Numbered from the stretch's first letter, positions 26,069 through 35,622 are shown. The stretch is 64,000 bases of DNA from Apilactobacillus waqarii (GCF_019061205.1 NZ_JAHQYH010000001.1:186001-250000); one strand, 5' to 3'. Made by a program: numbers and translations. The notes: generated by a model not told the origin, from the letters alone.

Positions 26069-26623
26069 TTAATTATCACTATCGTTAAAGAAGTCCTTTA
26101 ACTTAGCAAGACGTGGATCTACTTTTTTATCATTTGCCTCTTGTTCAGCAAAATCGTCTTCAGAAATAACTTCCCAGTCATTTCCTTCTGGCATTTTACC
26201 AGTTTCGATTTCTTCAGGAGACAAAATGTGCATTGGAATTTGTAGGATGATGTTATCAGCAACTGATTTATCAAAATCAATTTCGCCTTCGTCATCTACT
26301 AGGAAAGCAATTTCACCTTCATCCTCACGTTCTTTCAAACGTAAGTTGGTTTCAACATAAACTTCGTTAATTGAGAAATCCAATGGTAACTCAACCGGAG
26401 TTAATGATCTTGATGAAGGAACCACAATCTTACCTGTTACACGAGCAGTCACGATTGCATCACCGTTTTCAGAGAAAACGTTAGCATCAACGTGAATATC
26501 GTCATCAGCAGAAATAACATACTTGCTATATCTACTCATAATATCATCAGATAAATTCATATCTTCTGATACTGAAAGTGGCTTGTTTTTGTATTCGGAT
26601 AGTTCCTTTAAGAACCATTTCAT
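26069..26623 (-). CDS. yceD: YceD family (DUF177) 23S rRNA accumulation protein
   Basis: 184 residues, acidic. Starts MKWFLKELSEYKNKPL; the core ARVTGKIVVPSSRSLTPVELPLDFSI matches the family, though the usual Cys pair of DUF177 is replaced. The C-terminal VDPRLAKLKDFF is characteristic. In other bacteria YceD is needed for normal 23S rRNA and is co-transcribed with rpmF, as here. GAGGA lies before the ATG. Confidence 0.88.
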   Translation of the reverse strand: MKWFLKELSEYKNKPLSVSEDMNLSDDIMSRYSKYVISADDDIHVDANVFSENGDAIVTARVTGKIVVPSSRSLTPVELPLDFSINEVYVETNLRLKEREDEGEIAFLVDDEGEIDFDKSVADNIILQIPMHILSPEEIETGKMPEGNDWEVISEDDFAEQEANDKKVDPRLAKLKDFFNDSDN

Positions 26624-26651
26624 GTCTATTCCTCCTAATGCAACAGCGTTA

Positions 26652-26681
26652 ATTATACATATTAAGAAGTTAGTTTGTCAA
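26652..26681 (-). promoter_or_regulatory. Consensus promoter of yceD-rpmF
   Basis: TTGACA and TATAAT with an 18-base spacer on the minus strand, one of the best sigma-A matches in the window. A CAAGG..CCTTG inverted repeat touches the -35 box on its upstream side (about 26679-26695). Confidence 0.85.
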
Positions 26682-26710
26682 GGTCATATCCTTGATACCC
26701 GGCCTAAAAA

Positions 26711-27832
26711 TTAATAAATTAATGGAATTTTTCCAGCATCTTGAGGAATATGATTTATATTTTCATAAATCTTCCCAGATACTACATCAAAATTTAATTC
26801 TGATTCAGATAGTTCCTTATTAATCTTAGTAATCACAGGTATTTCTATTTGCTTCTTAATGTTATTCAAATACGCTCTACCGCTCTGATTAAATCCTAAT
26901 ACTCTGACATACTCTTGACTCAAATCATCGCTTTTACGCCAATTTAAGAGCGTGTATACGAATAAACGTTGAAGTCGTGCATATGTGTAACGTTTGGATT
27001 TAACCAAGCGTAGAAACTCATCAAACGACTGTGCTTCATAGATATACTTCTTTAGTCTGTATTCTAATCCTTCAGTCATTTGATAGATACGATTTAATTC
27101 ATCAATACTTGATGTTTCAATCTTATATTTTAATAATGGCCAGAAATCTTCCCAATCAACATGCTTCTTTAAAACTTCTATATCAGTGCTATCGGGAAGA
27201 TATTGAACCAATCCCTTACTATTATTTAAGATAGCGGATCTTATTGAAGAAGCACTCGCAATGGTCCCATCGTTGTTTAAATCACGATCATGATGGTTAG
27301 CACCGTTTCTCTTAATCGGTACTAGCTTCATTTTATTATTATTTTTTTGGTTAGCGATTGCATAGTTTAATGCCAATACATCATTGGGTGCACTGACATC
27401 TTCTCCAGTCGCATTAGTTAATGCATCCCTAATTAGCTCAGCATAGCTTTTGGTGTAATCTTGATCTATTATAGTTTCCTTTAAATCAATATTAGCAATC
27501 TCATTAAAGTTAATATCTGGATGTTCACTACCAAATGATAGCCACTCACACTTAAGACTAGCTAAAATGTTCACCGCGTGCCTAGCAAAAATATCAGCAG
27601 GCTGCACGGCACATTGCACAGGTAACTCTATTACCATATCGGCACCATTTTCTAATGCCATTTGTGCCCTAGTCCATTTATCTAATATAGCAGGTTGGCC
27701 TCTTTGTACCCAATTTCCAGACATGATTACGATGACTGCGTCGGCATTAGTTGCTTGTCTTGCCTGTTCAATTTGGTACTTATGCCCATTATGAAACGGG
27801 TTATATTCAGCAATTATACCAACAGCTTTCAT
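26711..27832 (-). CDS. tmcAL: tRNA(Met) cytidine acetate ligase TmcAL
   Basis: About 373 residues. N-terminal nucleotidyltransferase motifs VGIIAEYNPFHNGHKYQIEQAR and IVIMSGNWVQRGQPA are diagnostic. In Bacillus subtilis TmcAL activates acetate with ATP and makes N4-acetylcytidine at position 34 of elongator tRNA-Met. The ATG at 27832 follows AAGGG with 8-base spacing; the longer open frame upstream overlaps the methyltransferase gene and is not used. Last gene of the yqeG operon. Confidence 0.93.
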   Translation of the reverse strand: MKAVGIIAEYNPFHNGHKYQIEQARQATNADAVIVIMSGNWVQRGQPAILDKWTRAQMALENGADMVIELPVQCAVQPADIFARHAVNILASLKCEWLSFGSEHPDINFNEIANIDLKETIIDQDYTKSYAELIRDALTNATGEDVSAPNDVLALNYAIANQKNNNKMKLVPIKRNGANHHDRDLNNDGTIASASSIRSAILNNSKGLVQYLPDSTDIEVLKKHVDWEDFWPLLKYKIETSSIDELNRIYQMTEGLEYRLKKYIYEAQSFDEFLRLVKSKRYTYARLQRLFVYTLLNWRKSDDLSQEYVRVLGFNQSGRAYLNNIKKQIEIPVITKINKELSESELNFDVVSGKIYENINHIPQDAGKIPLIY

Positions 27833-27836
27833 CGAA

Positions 27837-28571
27837 TCATCCCTTCTTACATACAAAGAACCATCTGGTTGTAGTATCAGTGATTTCGTCTTTACCAAAG
27901 TTAGCACTAACCTTGATATCTTTGAATCCTGCATTCTTTAATAAATCAATGTAAATATCAACTTTATAAGTTCTTTCCAAATGAATTTCACTAAATTGAT
28001 CATATGCATTGATTGACTCATTGTACTTAAAAAATACTAAGTCATGTTCTACTGAGTGATCTTCATCACCCAAGTATGATTGCCACATGAAAGCATTGCT
28101 ATCATCGTGGTAATTATACATGTATCCCGGATATACGACATCTGTTTGATATGGCGTAATTACATCAAATAAGAATTGTCCATCATCGTTTAGATGTGCA
28201 TGCACCCTTTCAAAAGCAGTTTGTAGTACGTTTTGATCTGGCAAGTAACATAATGAGTCATCAAAACAGGTAATAACATCAAAGTTAGGAATTCCCTCCA
28301 TCTCAGTCATATCACCTTGAATTAATGGTATATCTGGTTGGATATCTCTTACATGCTCTTCTGCTAGTGTAAGCATGTCTTCAGATAAATCCATCCCACA
28401 AGCATTATATTTTTGAGCGGCCAGTAGCGCTAATAAGCGTCCAGTTCCACAAGCCATGTCCATAATTGAATCATTTTTTGATACATTTGCTTTTACAAAG
28501 GAAAGCCATTGATCATACATAGTTTCATCAAATAATTCATCATAGAATTTGGCGAATTCTTGATAAATCAT
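27837..28571 (-). CDS. Class I SAM-dependent methyltransferase
   Basis: About 244 residues. The SAM-binding motif I is MDMACGTGRLLALLA, followed by GMDLSEDML (motif II acidic residue) and GDMTEM. The substrate is unknown. The start at 28571 is set by AAGGA located inside the 3' end of rsfS; tmcAL begins four bases after its stop. This gene sits in the same position in the yqe operon of many lactobacilli and bacilli, which suggests an RNA- or translation-related target, but that is inference. Confidence 0.88.
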   Translation of the reverse strand: MIYQEFAKFYDELFDETMYDQWLSFVKANVSKNDSIMDMACGTGRLLALLAAQKYNACGMDLSEDMLTLAEEHVRDIQPDIPLIQGDMTEMEGIPNFDVITCFDDSLCYLPDQNVLQTAFERVHAHLNDDGQFLFDVITPYQTDVVYPGYMYNYHDDSNAFMWQSYLGDEDHSVEHDLVFFKYNESINAYDQFSEIHLERTYKVDIYIDLLKNAGFKDIKVSANFGKDEITDTTTRWFFVCKKG

Positions 28572-28575
28572 TTGA

Positions 28576-28932
28576 CTAGTCCTTAACCCATTCTGAAACA
28601 TCTACTGAATCAGCATCTGACCATAGTTTTTCTAGGTTGTAGTATTCTCTTTCGTCTTCTTGGAATACGTGAACAATAACGTCACCTAAGTCCAATAGAA
28701 TCCACTTAGCAGTATCTTTACCTTCTACTTCTTTAACACTGATACCAGCTTCTTCAGCTTGGTCAGCAACTTCGTCAGCAATAGACTTAACTTGTCTGTT
28801 TGATGCTGCATCCATGATTACGAAGTAGTCAGCCATTAGACTAACTTCATGGACGTTTAAAGCAACAATGTTGTGAGCTCTCTTGCTGTCCGCTGCTTTA
28901 ACAATTACTTCTAGTTTTTCTTTACTATTCAT
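28576..28932 (-). CDS. rsfS: Ribosomal silencing factor RsfS
   Basis: About 118 residues. Matches the Iojap/RsfS family through ADYFVIMDAASNRQVKSIAD and WILLDLGDVIVHVFQEDEREYYNLEKLW. RsfS binds ribosomal protein L14 and blocks subunit joining under starvation. Start ATG at 28932 has GAGGAG eight bases upstream; the longer open frame to 28974 overlaps yqeK. Confidence 0.94.
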   Translation of the reverse strand: MNSKEKLEVIVKAADSKRAHNIVALNVHEVSLMADYFVIMDAASNRQVKSIADEVADQAEEAGISVKEVEGKDTAKWILLDLGDVIVHVFQEDEREYYNLEKLWSDADSVDVSEWVKD

Positions 28933-28946
28933 TTGAAATCTCCTCG

Positions 28947-29558
28947 TTATTTGATGTTTGATCCATTTACCCATTCGTTATAGGTATCAATGGTCTTTGG
29001 ATAAATGGGTTTATTGGCACTAATTAAATATTGTAGAGTGTGCTTAGTTTGATATGCCACCCCGTCAGCTAGATTGTTAAATGTAATTTCACGTGCTTCT
29101 TCTACACCTGGGAAGTCGCGTCCCATTTCGATATAGTCGGCCATGTATACAATTTGTTCTAGCTTTGACATGTAAGTAGCACCAGTGGTGTGATGTTTAA
29201 TGGAATTCAAAATGTCGATATCAGTAACGCCTAATTCGTTTTGAACCATTAAGTAACCAACTTCACCATGCCAAATTGCATTTCCGTATTGCAACAACAA
29301 ATCATCCAATCGGTATTTCTTAATTAGTTGAATGAAATCGTCATCTGGTCTTTGCTTAGCGTAGTCATGGCAAAGTCCAGCAACACTTGCTTTTTCAGCA
29401 TCTACTTCATTTTTCTTTGCTAGTTCAATCGCCATTTGTTCAACGCGTAAGACGTGTTCAAATCTGGATTGAGTTAAAGCATTGTTTAGTTTTTCGATTA
29501 GTTCTTCTCTAGATAAAGGGATGTACTTATTGGTATATGTTAATTCAACATTATTCAT
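28947..29558 (-). CDS. yqeK: YqeK, HD-domain bis(5'-nucleosyl)-tetraphosphatase
   Basis: 203 residues. HD motif residues are visible in RFEHVLRVEQMAIELA, LCHDYAKQ, AIWHGEVGYLMVQ and ADYIEMGRDFPG. In Firmicutes YqeK hydrolyses Ap4A symmetrically to two ADP, controlling a stress nucleotide. Its start overlaps the nadD stop by eight bases, so translation is coupled. Confidence 0.93.
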   Translation of the reverse strand: MNNVELTYTNKYIPLSREELIEKLNNALTQSRFEHVLRVEQMAIELAKKNEVDAEKASVAGLCHDYAKQRPDDDFIQLIKKYRLDDLLLQYGNAIWHGEVGYLMVQNELGVTDIDILNSIKHHTTGATYMSKLEQIVYMADYIEMGRDFPGVEEAREITFNNLADGVAYQTKHTLQYLISANKPIYPKTIDTYNEWVNGSNIK

Positions 29559-30168
29559 AAAGATGATGCTCCTTTATATATTTTAAAACTGCATCCGGAA
29601 CCAAGTATTGAATTGATTGATGGTTAGATACCAGTTTACGAATTAAGGTTGAAGATATATCTAGCTTGGCGACATCTACCCATATCACGGGATAGTTGGT
29701 CGACATTGGATAGTTTTCCCTTCTAACACCAACAAAATGAGTTAGTTTGAATAAATCATCAACTCGATACCATTTAGGTAGGTATTCAACCATGTCACCA
29801 CCAATTATAAAGTAGTATTCATAGTCAGGATGTCTTCTCTTTAATTCTACCATAGTGTTATAGGTGTAACTTTTACCACGATTGATGATTTCTAGCATTT
29901 CAATGTCAAACTTGTCATTATCGTTGATTGCTAGATTAACCATGTTAACGCGGTCATCAGCATCAATCGCATCCTTATGATCAACATGAGGTGGAATAAA
30001 ATCAGGCATGAAGTACACCTTCTCTAGTCCTAATTGACTCCTTACTTGATCCGCAATAAATAGATGACCATTATGAATCGGATTAAAGGTTCCACCAATA
30101 ATTCCAATTTTTTTGCGCTTGTTTAAAGATTTTAACTTAGGTAAAGTTTGCACCTTTTCACTATGCAT
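29551..30168 (-). CDS. nadD: Nicotinate-nucleotide adenylyltransferase
   Basis: 205 residues. GIIGGTFNPIHNGHLFIADQ is the nucleotidyltransferase signature with the HxGH motif, and DISSTLIRKLV is the C-terminal ISSTxIR motif. It adenylates nicotinate mononucleotide in NAD synthesis. GAGGAG stands nine bases before the ATG. Part of the yqe operon; pnuC at 15.2 kb supplies another branch of NAD metabolism. Confidence 0.96.
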   Translation of the reverse strand: MHSEKVQTLPKLKSLNKRKKIGIIGGTFNPIHNGHLFIADQVRSQLGLEKVYFMPDFIPPHVDHKDAIDADDRVNMVNLAINDNDKFDIEMLEIINRGKSYTYNTMVELKRRHPDYEYYFIIGGDMVEYLPKWYRVDDLFKLTHFVGVRRENYPMSTNYPVIWVDVAKLDISSTLIRKLVSNHQSIQYLVPDAVLKYIKEHHLYE

Positions 30169-30182
30169 TGATAAGAACTCCT

Positions 30183-30494
30183 CTAAATATTTCTAACTTC
30201 TACAGAATAAATTTGGAATTTTTCCTTACTTGCAGGTAAGAATAATAGTAATGTCTTTCCAATTGTTTGAACAACATTGATGTCACTGTTTGCTTCAATG
30301 TATTCTTGAACATCACTAACTTCTAAATCAGAATTTTGTTGAATGTTAACCTTGATTAGTTCACGTCTGTGCAAAGCATCCAATACTTGTTCTAACCAAG
30401 TTTCGTTTAAACCATTCTTCCCAACAGAGAATAAAGGCTTCATTCTGTTAGCTTGTGATCTTAAATATCTTTTTTGTTTTCCGCGTAATTTCAA
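30183..30494 (-). CDS. yhbY: YhbY, CRM-domain RNA-binding ribosome assembly protein
   Basis: 103 residues. Starts KLRGKQKRYLRSQANRMKPLF and has SVGKNGLNETWLEQV, the GKxG-type CRM fold signature, with the conserved TIGKTLLLF end. YhbY associates with pre-50S particles. Start is TTG behind GAGG. Between yqeH and nadD in the operon. Confidence 0.93.
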   Translation of the reverse strand: MKLRGKQKRYLRSQANRMKPLFSVGKNGLNETWLEQVLDALHRRELIKVNIQQNSDLEVSDVQEYIEANSDINVVQTIGKTLLLFLPASKEKFQIYSVEVRNI

Positions 30495-30510
30495 TTTTGT
30501 ACCTCGCTTT

Positions 30511-31644
30511 TTATATCATTGCTCTTCTAACTAATACGTCTACACCCTTAGGTGCCCATCCAGCTACAACTACACCTGCTGGAACGGTAATCCATCCAAG
30601 TCCTTCGAATACTAAATCACTCTTTTGATCAGTCTTGAATTCGAAACGAACTAATTCTGGGAAATCATCAATTGATTCGCTACTTGGTGGAGTTAATATT
30701 TCACCAAAATGCTTGTCGTAGAAGCTATCAGCATTTGCTAACTTAGTACGGTGAATTAGTAAGTTGTTTTCAACATAAACAGTAAAACCATGCTTCTTGT
30801 CACCTTGAACGTAATCAAAACGGGCAACACCACCAAAGAATAGTGTTTGTTCTGGGTTCAATTGATAAACCTTTGGCTTGATTGGCTTTTGTGGTTGAAC
30901 AATCTTTAGGTCCTTACCGTTTAGGTAATGTGCCATTTGTTCTTTATGAATGATACCTGGTGTATCTACTAATTCATGACCATCTTCCAAATCAATTGAG
31001 ATTCTGTCTAATGTAGTACCAGGGAATCTTGAAGTAGTGATTAATTCTTTGATTCCAGTGTTTTGTCTAATGATTTGGTTAATCAATGTTGATTTACCAA
31101 CGTTAGTAACACCTACAACATAAACATCACGATCATTTCTGTACTTGTCGATGTTCTTTAATAAATCATCAACTGATTCATTAGTCTTAGCAGAAACTAG
31201 TTCAACATCAATTGGACGAATTCCGGCTTCGTTAGCACGTTGTCTAATCCAGTCCTTTAGTTTAGAACGTTTTAGTGAGTTTGGTAGTAAGTCAGACTTG
31301 TTACCAACTAACATGATTGGGTTATCACCTACAAAACGGTGTAATCCAGGAATCAAGCTTCCGTTAAAGTCGAAGACATCAACCAAGTATACGATAAGCG
31401 CATTGGCATCTCTAATTTGGTTTAATAACTTCAAGAAATCATCATCAGTTAAGCTAACTGGTGAAATTTCATTGTAGTGACGTAATCTAAAGCAACGTTG
31501 GCAATAAATTTCGCCACTTTCTTTGCCCTTTTCAAGCGCAGAATTAGGAGTGTATCCAAGTTCATCTGGATTTGTGGTTTGAATTAACGCACCACAACCA
31601 ATACATCTAATTTCTTCGTCTTGTAATTGATTAATTTCTGTCAT
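30511..31644 (-). CDS. yqeH: YqeH, circularly permuted ribosome biogenesis GTPase
   Basis: 377 residues. N-terminal zinc finger CIGCGA..YCQRCFRL, then GTPase motifs in permuted order: NKSDLLP (G4), SAKT (G5), GVTNVGKSTLINQ (G1), TTLDRI (G2) and DTPGI (G3). The C-terminal domain is the family's RNA/protein-binding region. YqeH acts in 30S assembly. Its start overlaps the yqeG stop by 14 bases, with AGGAGGA before the ATG. Confidence 0.96.
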   Translation of the reverse strand: MTEINQLQDEEIRCIGCGALIQTTNPDELGYTPNSALEKGKESGEIYCQRCFRLRHYNEISPVSLTDDDFLKLLNQIRDANALIVYLVDVFDFNGSLIPGLHRFVGDNPIMLVGNKSDLLPNSLKRSKLKDWIRQRANEAGIRPIDVELVSAKTNESVDDLLKNIDKYRNDRDVYVVGVTNVGKSTLINQIIRQNTGIKELITTSRFPGTTLDRISIDLEDGHELVDTPGIIHKEQMAHYLNGKDLKIVQPQKPIKPKVYQLNPEQTLFFGGVARFDYVQGDKKHGFTVYVENNLLIHRTKLANADSFYDKHFGEILTPPSSESIDDFPELVRFEFKTDQKSDLVFEGLGWITVPAGVVVAGWAPKGVDVLVRRAMI

Positions 31645-32167
31645 TTATATCCTCCTGCCAGTCTAAATCATCATATTTGTTTCTTAATTTTTTCCATATT
31701 AATTTTTCTAAGAAGCGATTAGGCTTAGTATTCCAAGCATCGGATTCAATTAATGGCTTAACTAACACGCTTCTAACGTTTGCATTGTTGGAAGCCCAAA
31801 CATCAGTTAATAATTGATCTCCACACATAATTACTTCTTTGTGGTGTAAATGGTAATCTCTCAAAGCCTTATTAATACCTCTAGGTAGTGGCTTTAAGGA
31901 GCGTGAAATGAAGTTTAATTTCAAACTTCTTAGCGCTCTTTGAACTCGGCTATGTTTATTATTTGAAATAACAATTAATTCAATATTGTTTTTCTTGAGT
32001 TCAGATATCCATTCTCTTAATTGAGGAGTTCCATCAGGATTATTCCAAGGAATCAAGGTGTTATCTAGATCACTAAAAACGGCCTTAATCCCCATGTCTT
32101 TTAGTTTTGATGGTGAAATATTATATACGACTGGAATCATCCATGTTGGTTTAAACTTATAAATCAT
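31631..32167 (-). CDS. yqeG: YqeG family HAD-type phosphatase
   Basis: About 178 residues. HAD motif I is VFSDLDNTLIPW, motif II ELIVISNN, and the motif IV region is MCGDQLLTDVWAS. Related to GEP4/PGP phosphatases, but the bacterial substrate is not settled. The ATG at 32167 follows GAGGAG with 7-base spacing; an upstream in-frame TTG at 32182 lies on top of that site. First gene of the yqe operon. Confidence 0.93.
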   Translation of the reverse strand: MIYKFKPTWMIPVVYNISPSKLKDMGIKAVFSDLDNTLIPWNNPDGTPQLREWISELKKNNIELIVISNNKHSRVQRALRSLKLNFISRSLKPLPRGINKALRDYHLHHKEVIMCGDQLLTDVWASNNANVRSVLVKPLIESDAWNTKPNRFLEKLIWKKLRNKYDDLDWQEDINDRN

Positions 32168-32231
32168 TTTAATTCTCCTCAATAATATTATGTATTATAT
32201 GAGCACCAAAAATAGTGGTGCCCATAATAAG

Positions 32232-32274
32232 AAAAAAACTCCCACCTACTTACCTTAAGTGGTGAAAGTTTTTA
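32232..32274 (-). terminator. Terminator of infC-rpmI-rplT
   Basis: AACTTTCACC pairs with GGTGGGAGTT (with G-U pairs) around a 14-base loop on the minus strand, then TTTTTCTT. Located 5 bases after the rplT stop. Confidence 0.82.
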
Positions 32275-32278
32275 TAGA

Positions 32279-32635
32279 CTATTTAATAGCTTTCTTTGCA
32301 GTTTCTGCTAATGAAGCAAATGCTTTTTCATCGTTAACTGCTAAGTCAGCTAGCATCTTACGGTTCATTTCAATGTTTGAAAGTTTCAAACCGTGCATTA
32401 ACTTGCTGTAGCTTAAGCCGTTCATACGAGCAGCAGCATTGATACGAGCAATCCATAATCTTCTGAAGTTTCCTTTGTTTGCTCGACGATCACGGAATGC
32501 GTATTCACGTGACTTCATAACTTGATCTTTAGCAGTCTTGAATAGACTGTGCTTACCTTCACGGTAACCTTTAGCTTCTTTTAAAACACGCTTACGACGT
32601 GCATGAGTAACTGTTCCACCCTTAACTCTTGGCAT
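32279..32635 (-). CDS. rplT: 50S ribosomal protein L20
   Basis: 118 residues, [23 protein letters not shown] start and the conserved [18 protein letters not shown] block. Besides its structural and assembly role, L20 in Bacillus binds the infC leader and causes premature termination; a matching leader lies at 33458-33600. AGGAGG lies before the ATG. Confidence 0.98.
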   Translation of the reverse strand: MPRVKGGTVTHARRKRVLKEAKGYREGKHSLFKTAKDQVMKSREYAFRDRRANKGNFRRLWIARINAAARMNGLSYSKLMHGLKLSNIEMNRKMLADLAVNDEKAFASLAETAKKAIK

Positions 32636-32676
32636 ATTTAAATCCTCCTAAATTATGTCTTACTTAAAAGTATTAA

Positions 32677-32865
32677 TTAAAACATCTTTGTGTATTTGCT
32701 TGCTAATGTATCGTTTACCATGCTTGTACCACGTAGGTTACGACGTTGTTTCTTTGTCTTACCGTGGAAACGGTGACTTGTGAATGCGTTAGCACTCTTT
32801 AAACCACCCTTAGCAGTTTTCTTGAAACGCTTTGCAATTGCACGATTTGATTTAGTCTTTGGCAT
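32677..32865 (-). CDS. rpmI: 50S ribosomal protein L35
   Basis: 62 residues, [20 protein letters not shown] and [14 protein letters not shown] are characteristic of L35. Middle gene of infC-rpmI-rplT, with GGGAGGA before its ATG. Confidence 0.98.
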   Translation of the reverse strand: MPKTKSNRAIAKRFKKTAKGGLKSANAFTSHRFHGKTKKQRRNLRGTSMVNDTLASKYTKMF

Positions 32866-32912
32866 TGAAAAAATCCTCCCTTAATTTAACTTAAGTATTA
32901 TAAAAATACTAT

Positions 32913-33434
32913 CTAATTTTTATCGCTTGACTTAGGTGCGAGCATTAGGAACATACTTCTTCCATCCATTTTTGCTCGTTGAGTAACGCTAGCAACATCT
33001 GATGTAGAATCTGCCATTCTGTTTAAAACATCACGACCAATTTCCTTATGTGTGATGGCACGTCCCTTAAAGCGAATTGAAACTCGAACTTTTTCACCTT
33101 TTGCGATGAATGTCTTAGCTCTCTTCAACTTAGTATTAAAATCATTAGTATCAATAGTTGGACTTAATCTAATTTCCTTAACACTAACTACCTTTTGCTT
33201 CTTACGAGATAGACGAGCTTTCTTTTGTTGTTCGAAACGGTATTTTCCGTAATCAATAACTTTAGCAACCATTGGCTTAGCCTTTGGAGCAACAACTACT
33301 AAATCTAATCCAGCAGCTTCAGCAATTTGCATTGCTTCGTCCTTTGACTTAATACCTAATTGATCACCGTCAGCACCAATTAAACGAACTTCGCGAGCTC
33401 GAATTCCATCATTAACCATCATATCGTTTGCTAT
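32913..33434 (-). CDS. infC: Translation initiation factor IF-3, non-AUG start
   Basis: About 173 residues. [14 protein letters not shown], the linker lysine-rich segment and [18 protein letters not shown] identify IF-3. IF-3 prevents premature subunit joining and proofreads start codons. The first ATG (33422) is 21 bases from GGAGGTG (33444-33448), too far; in-frame ATA at 33432-33434 sits nine bases from it and gives [12 protein letters not shown], aligning with the Bacillus protein, which starts at AUU. An in-frame ATT at 33438-33440 is too close. Rare starts are used in infC for autoregulation. Confidence 0.95.
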   Translation of the reverse strand: MANDMMVNDGIRAREVRLIGADGDQLGIKSKDEAMQIAEAAGLDLVVVAPKAKPMVAKVIDYGKYRFEQQKKARLSRKKQKVVSVKEIRLSPTIDTNDFNTKLKRAKTFIAKGEKVRVSIRFKGRAITHKEIGRDVLNRMADSTSDVASVTQRAKMDGRSMFLMLAPKSSDKN

Positions 33435-33457
33435 GGTAATTCACCTCCAAGTATATT

Positions 33458-33600
33458 AAAAAGCAGAAAAAACGGATGCCATAGTTGAGCACCCGCTTTT
33501 GGTCCTTTGAATATTAAATCAAAGGTTAATCCGATATCATGCCTAGCCATCTCTTTCGATCACTCAGGCGAGAAGCGGGATGCTTCTGCTTTTTCGTTAC
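33458..33600 (-). promoter_or_regulatory. L20-type leader with attenuator upstream of infC
   Basis: On the minus strand GCATCCCGC in the 5' part can pair with GCGGGTGC in the 3' part (antiterminator). Alternatively CGGGTGC pairs with GCATCCG followed by TTTTTT, an intrinsic terminator about 30 bases before the ribosome binding site. In addition AAAAAGCAGAA at the 5' end is perfectly complementary to TTCTGCTTTTT at the 3' end (33458-33468), closing the whole leader. Matches the known L20-leader principle of Firmicutes. Confidence 0.85.
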
Positions 33601-33604
33601 TTAT

Positions 33605-33632
33605 ATAATACCACATGAGTGATACATGTCAA
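33605..33632 (-). promoter_or_regulatory. Promoter of infC-rpmI-rplT
   Basis: TTGACA, a 16-base spacer ending in TGG, and TATTAT on the minus strand (extended -10 type), immediately before the L20 leader. Confidence 0.8.
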
Positions 33633-33641
33633 TAACATTTA

Positions 33642-35585
33642 TTATTTTTCTCTTGAATAGTTACTAATGTCTTCTTGAATTTCTTTGATGAAGTCATCAA
33701 GACTTAGACTTTCACTATCTTGTTCACCGTACTTACGTACAGAAACTTGGTTTGAGTTCATTTCACTTTCACCAACAACGATTGTGTATGGAATCTTGTT
33801 AGTTTGAGCATCACGAATTAAGTAACCCATCTTTTCGTTTCTGTCGTCAACACTTGTACGGATACCTAATGCAGCTAACTTGCTGTTAACTTCCTTAGCA
33901 TAGTCACCGTATTTTTCCATACTTACTGGAATAACTTTAACTTGCTTTGGAGCTAACCAAGTTGGGAATGCACCCTTGTATACTTCGATTAGGTAAGCAA
34001 TGAATCTTTCCATAGTTGAAACTAAACCACGGTGCATCATAACTGGACGGTGTTCTTCACCATCTTCACCAACGTAGTGTAGATCAAATCTTTCAGGTAG
34101 CATGAAGTCTAATTGAATAGTTGATAGAGTTTCTTCATTACCCATTGCAGTGTAAGTTTGAACATCAAGCTTAGGACCGTAGAATGCTGCTTCACCTTCG
34201 GCTTCAACGTAGTCTAGGCCAAGATCATCCATGGCACCCTTAAGCATTGATTGTGACTTGCTCCACATTTCTTCATCATCAAAGTACTTTTCAGTGTTCT
34301 TAGGATCTCTGTAACTTAATCTGAAGTGGTAGTTCTTAATATCGAAGTCTTTGTATACTTCAACCATTAAACCAAGAACCTTCTTAAATTCGTCTTGGAT
34401 TTGGTCTAGTCTTAAGAATGTGTGACCATCATTTAGAGTCATTTCACGAACACGTTGTAAACCTGATAAAGCACCTGATTTTTCGTATCTGTGCATCATA
34501 CCAAGTTCAGCAATTCTCATTGGTAGTTCACGGTATGAACGAATGTGGTGCTTGAAGATTTGGATGTGACTAGGACAGTTCATAGGACGTAGTTCTAGTT
34601 CTTCACCGTCACCCATGTCCATTGGTGGGAACATGTCTTCACGGTAGTGTTGCCAGTGACCAGATGTCTTGTATGCATCTAAGTTCATTAGAACTGGTGT
34701 AATAACATGTTGGTAACCGTTGGCTAATTCCTTATCGATGATGTATCTTTCAACAACACGACGGATAGTAGCACCATTTGGCATCCAGTAAGCTAAACCA
34801 GCACCAACCTTAGGGTCAACGAAGAATAAGTCTAACTTGTTCCCGATAACTCTGTGGTCTCTTTCTTTAGCTTCTTGTCTTCTCTTTAGATCTTCTTCTA
34901 GATCAGCTTTCTTGTAGAATGCTGTAGCGAAGATTCTTTGTAGCATTGGGTTTGATGATTTACCTTCCCAGTATGCACCGGCAACTGAAAGTAACTTGTA
35001 TTCCTTAACAGCCTTGGCTTCTGGTAATACAACACCTTCACCTAAACCTAAATAGTCACCGATTTGGTAGAAGACAACTTGGCCATCTTCAGCTAATTCG
35101 TTAACTAACTTAGCTTGGTATGGATCTCCATCAACTTGCTTTAAAGCATCTTCTAGAGATAATACTTTTCTTTCAATTTTTACATTGTCTGAAACCATTT
35201 TGTTAATACGTTCTTCTACTTGTGGTAGTTCATCGGCACTAACTTGTGAGTCACGTTTGTCAGTATCAACGAAGAAACCGTCTTCGTCAGAAGTACTTTC
35301 ACCAAATTGAATATTGTTAAATTGGTCAGCAAGGGCAGCTTTTAATAATTGTGAAGCTGTTTGGCGTAGAACCTTTAGACCATCTTCTGTATCTTTTGTA
35401 ACGATTTCAATTTTGCCACCTTTTTCAAGTGGTAAATCAATTTCAACCATTTTTCCGTCAATCTTACCAGCTACTGATTTCTTAGCTAAACTAATTGAGA
35501 TTGATTTAGCGATATCTTCAGTAGTTACTCCCTGATCGAATTCTTTTACGCTACCGTCAGGAAATTCAAATGAAATCTTTGCCAT
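33642..35585 (-). CDS. thrS: Threonyl-tRNA synthetase
   Basis: About 647 residues with TGS domain ([12 protein letters not shown]), editing domain, class II catalytic core (motif 2 around [16 protein letters not shown], zinc/substrate ligands in [10 protein letters not shown], motif 3 around [15 protein letters not shown]) and anticodon-binding domain ([13 protein letters not shown]). Charges tRNA-Thr. The ATG at 35585 follows GGGAG; the open frame to 35639 runs into the leader terminator and is not used. Controlled by a T-box leader. Confidence 0.97.
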   Translation of the reverse strand: MAKISFEFPDGSVKEFDQGVTTEDIAKSISISLAKKSVAGKIDGKMVEIDLPLEKGGKIEIVTKDTEDGLKVLRQTASQLLKAALADQFNNIQFGESTSDEDGFFVDTDKRDSQVSADELPQVEERINKMVSDNVKIERKVLSLEDALKQVDGDPYQAKLVNELAEDGQVVFYQIGDYLGLGEGVVLPEAKAVKEYKLLSVAGAYWEGKSSNPMLQRIFATAFYKKADLEEDLKRRQEAKERDHRVIGNKLDLFFVDPKVGAGLAYWMPNGATIRRVVERYIIDKELANGYQHVITPVLMNLDAYKTSGHWQHYREDMFPPMDMGDGEELELRPMNCPSHIQIFKHHIRSYRELPMRIAELGMMHRYEKSGALSGLQRVREMTLNDGHTFLRLDQIQDEFKKVLGLMVEVYKDFDIKNYHFRLSYRDPKNTEKYFDDEEMWSKSQSMLKGAMDDLGLDYVEAEGEAAFYGPKLDVQTYTAMGNEETLSTIQLDFMLPERFDLHYVGEDGEEHRPVMMHRGLVSTMERFIAYLIEVYKGAFPTWLAPKQVKVIPVSMEKYGDYAKEVNSKLAALGIRTSVDDRNEKMGYLIRDAQTNKIPYTIVVGESEMNSNQVSVRKYGEQDSESLSLDDFIKEIQEDISNYSREK

Positions 35586-35622
35586 AATAGAGCACTCCCT
35601 TGTGTAATTTTCGAATAGAAAC

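Noticed and set aside
26711-27934. 34-codon N-terminal extension of TmcAL
   Set aside because: It would overlap the methyltransferase gene; the family starts at MKAVGIIAEYNPFHNGH and a ribosome binding site precedes that ATG.
28576-28974. Longer upstream start for rsfS overlapping yqeK
   Set aside because: The internal ATG at 28932 has a strong GAGGAG site at proper distance and matches the family N-terminus.
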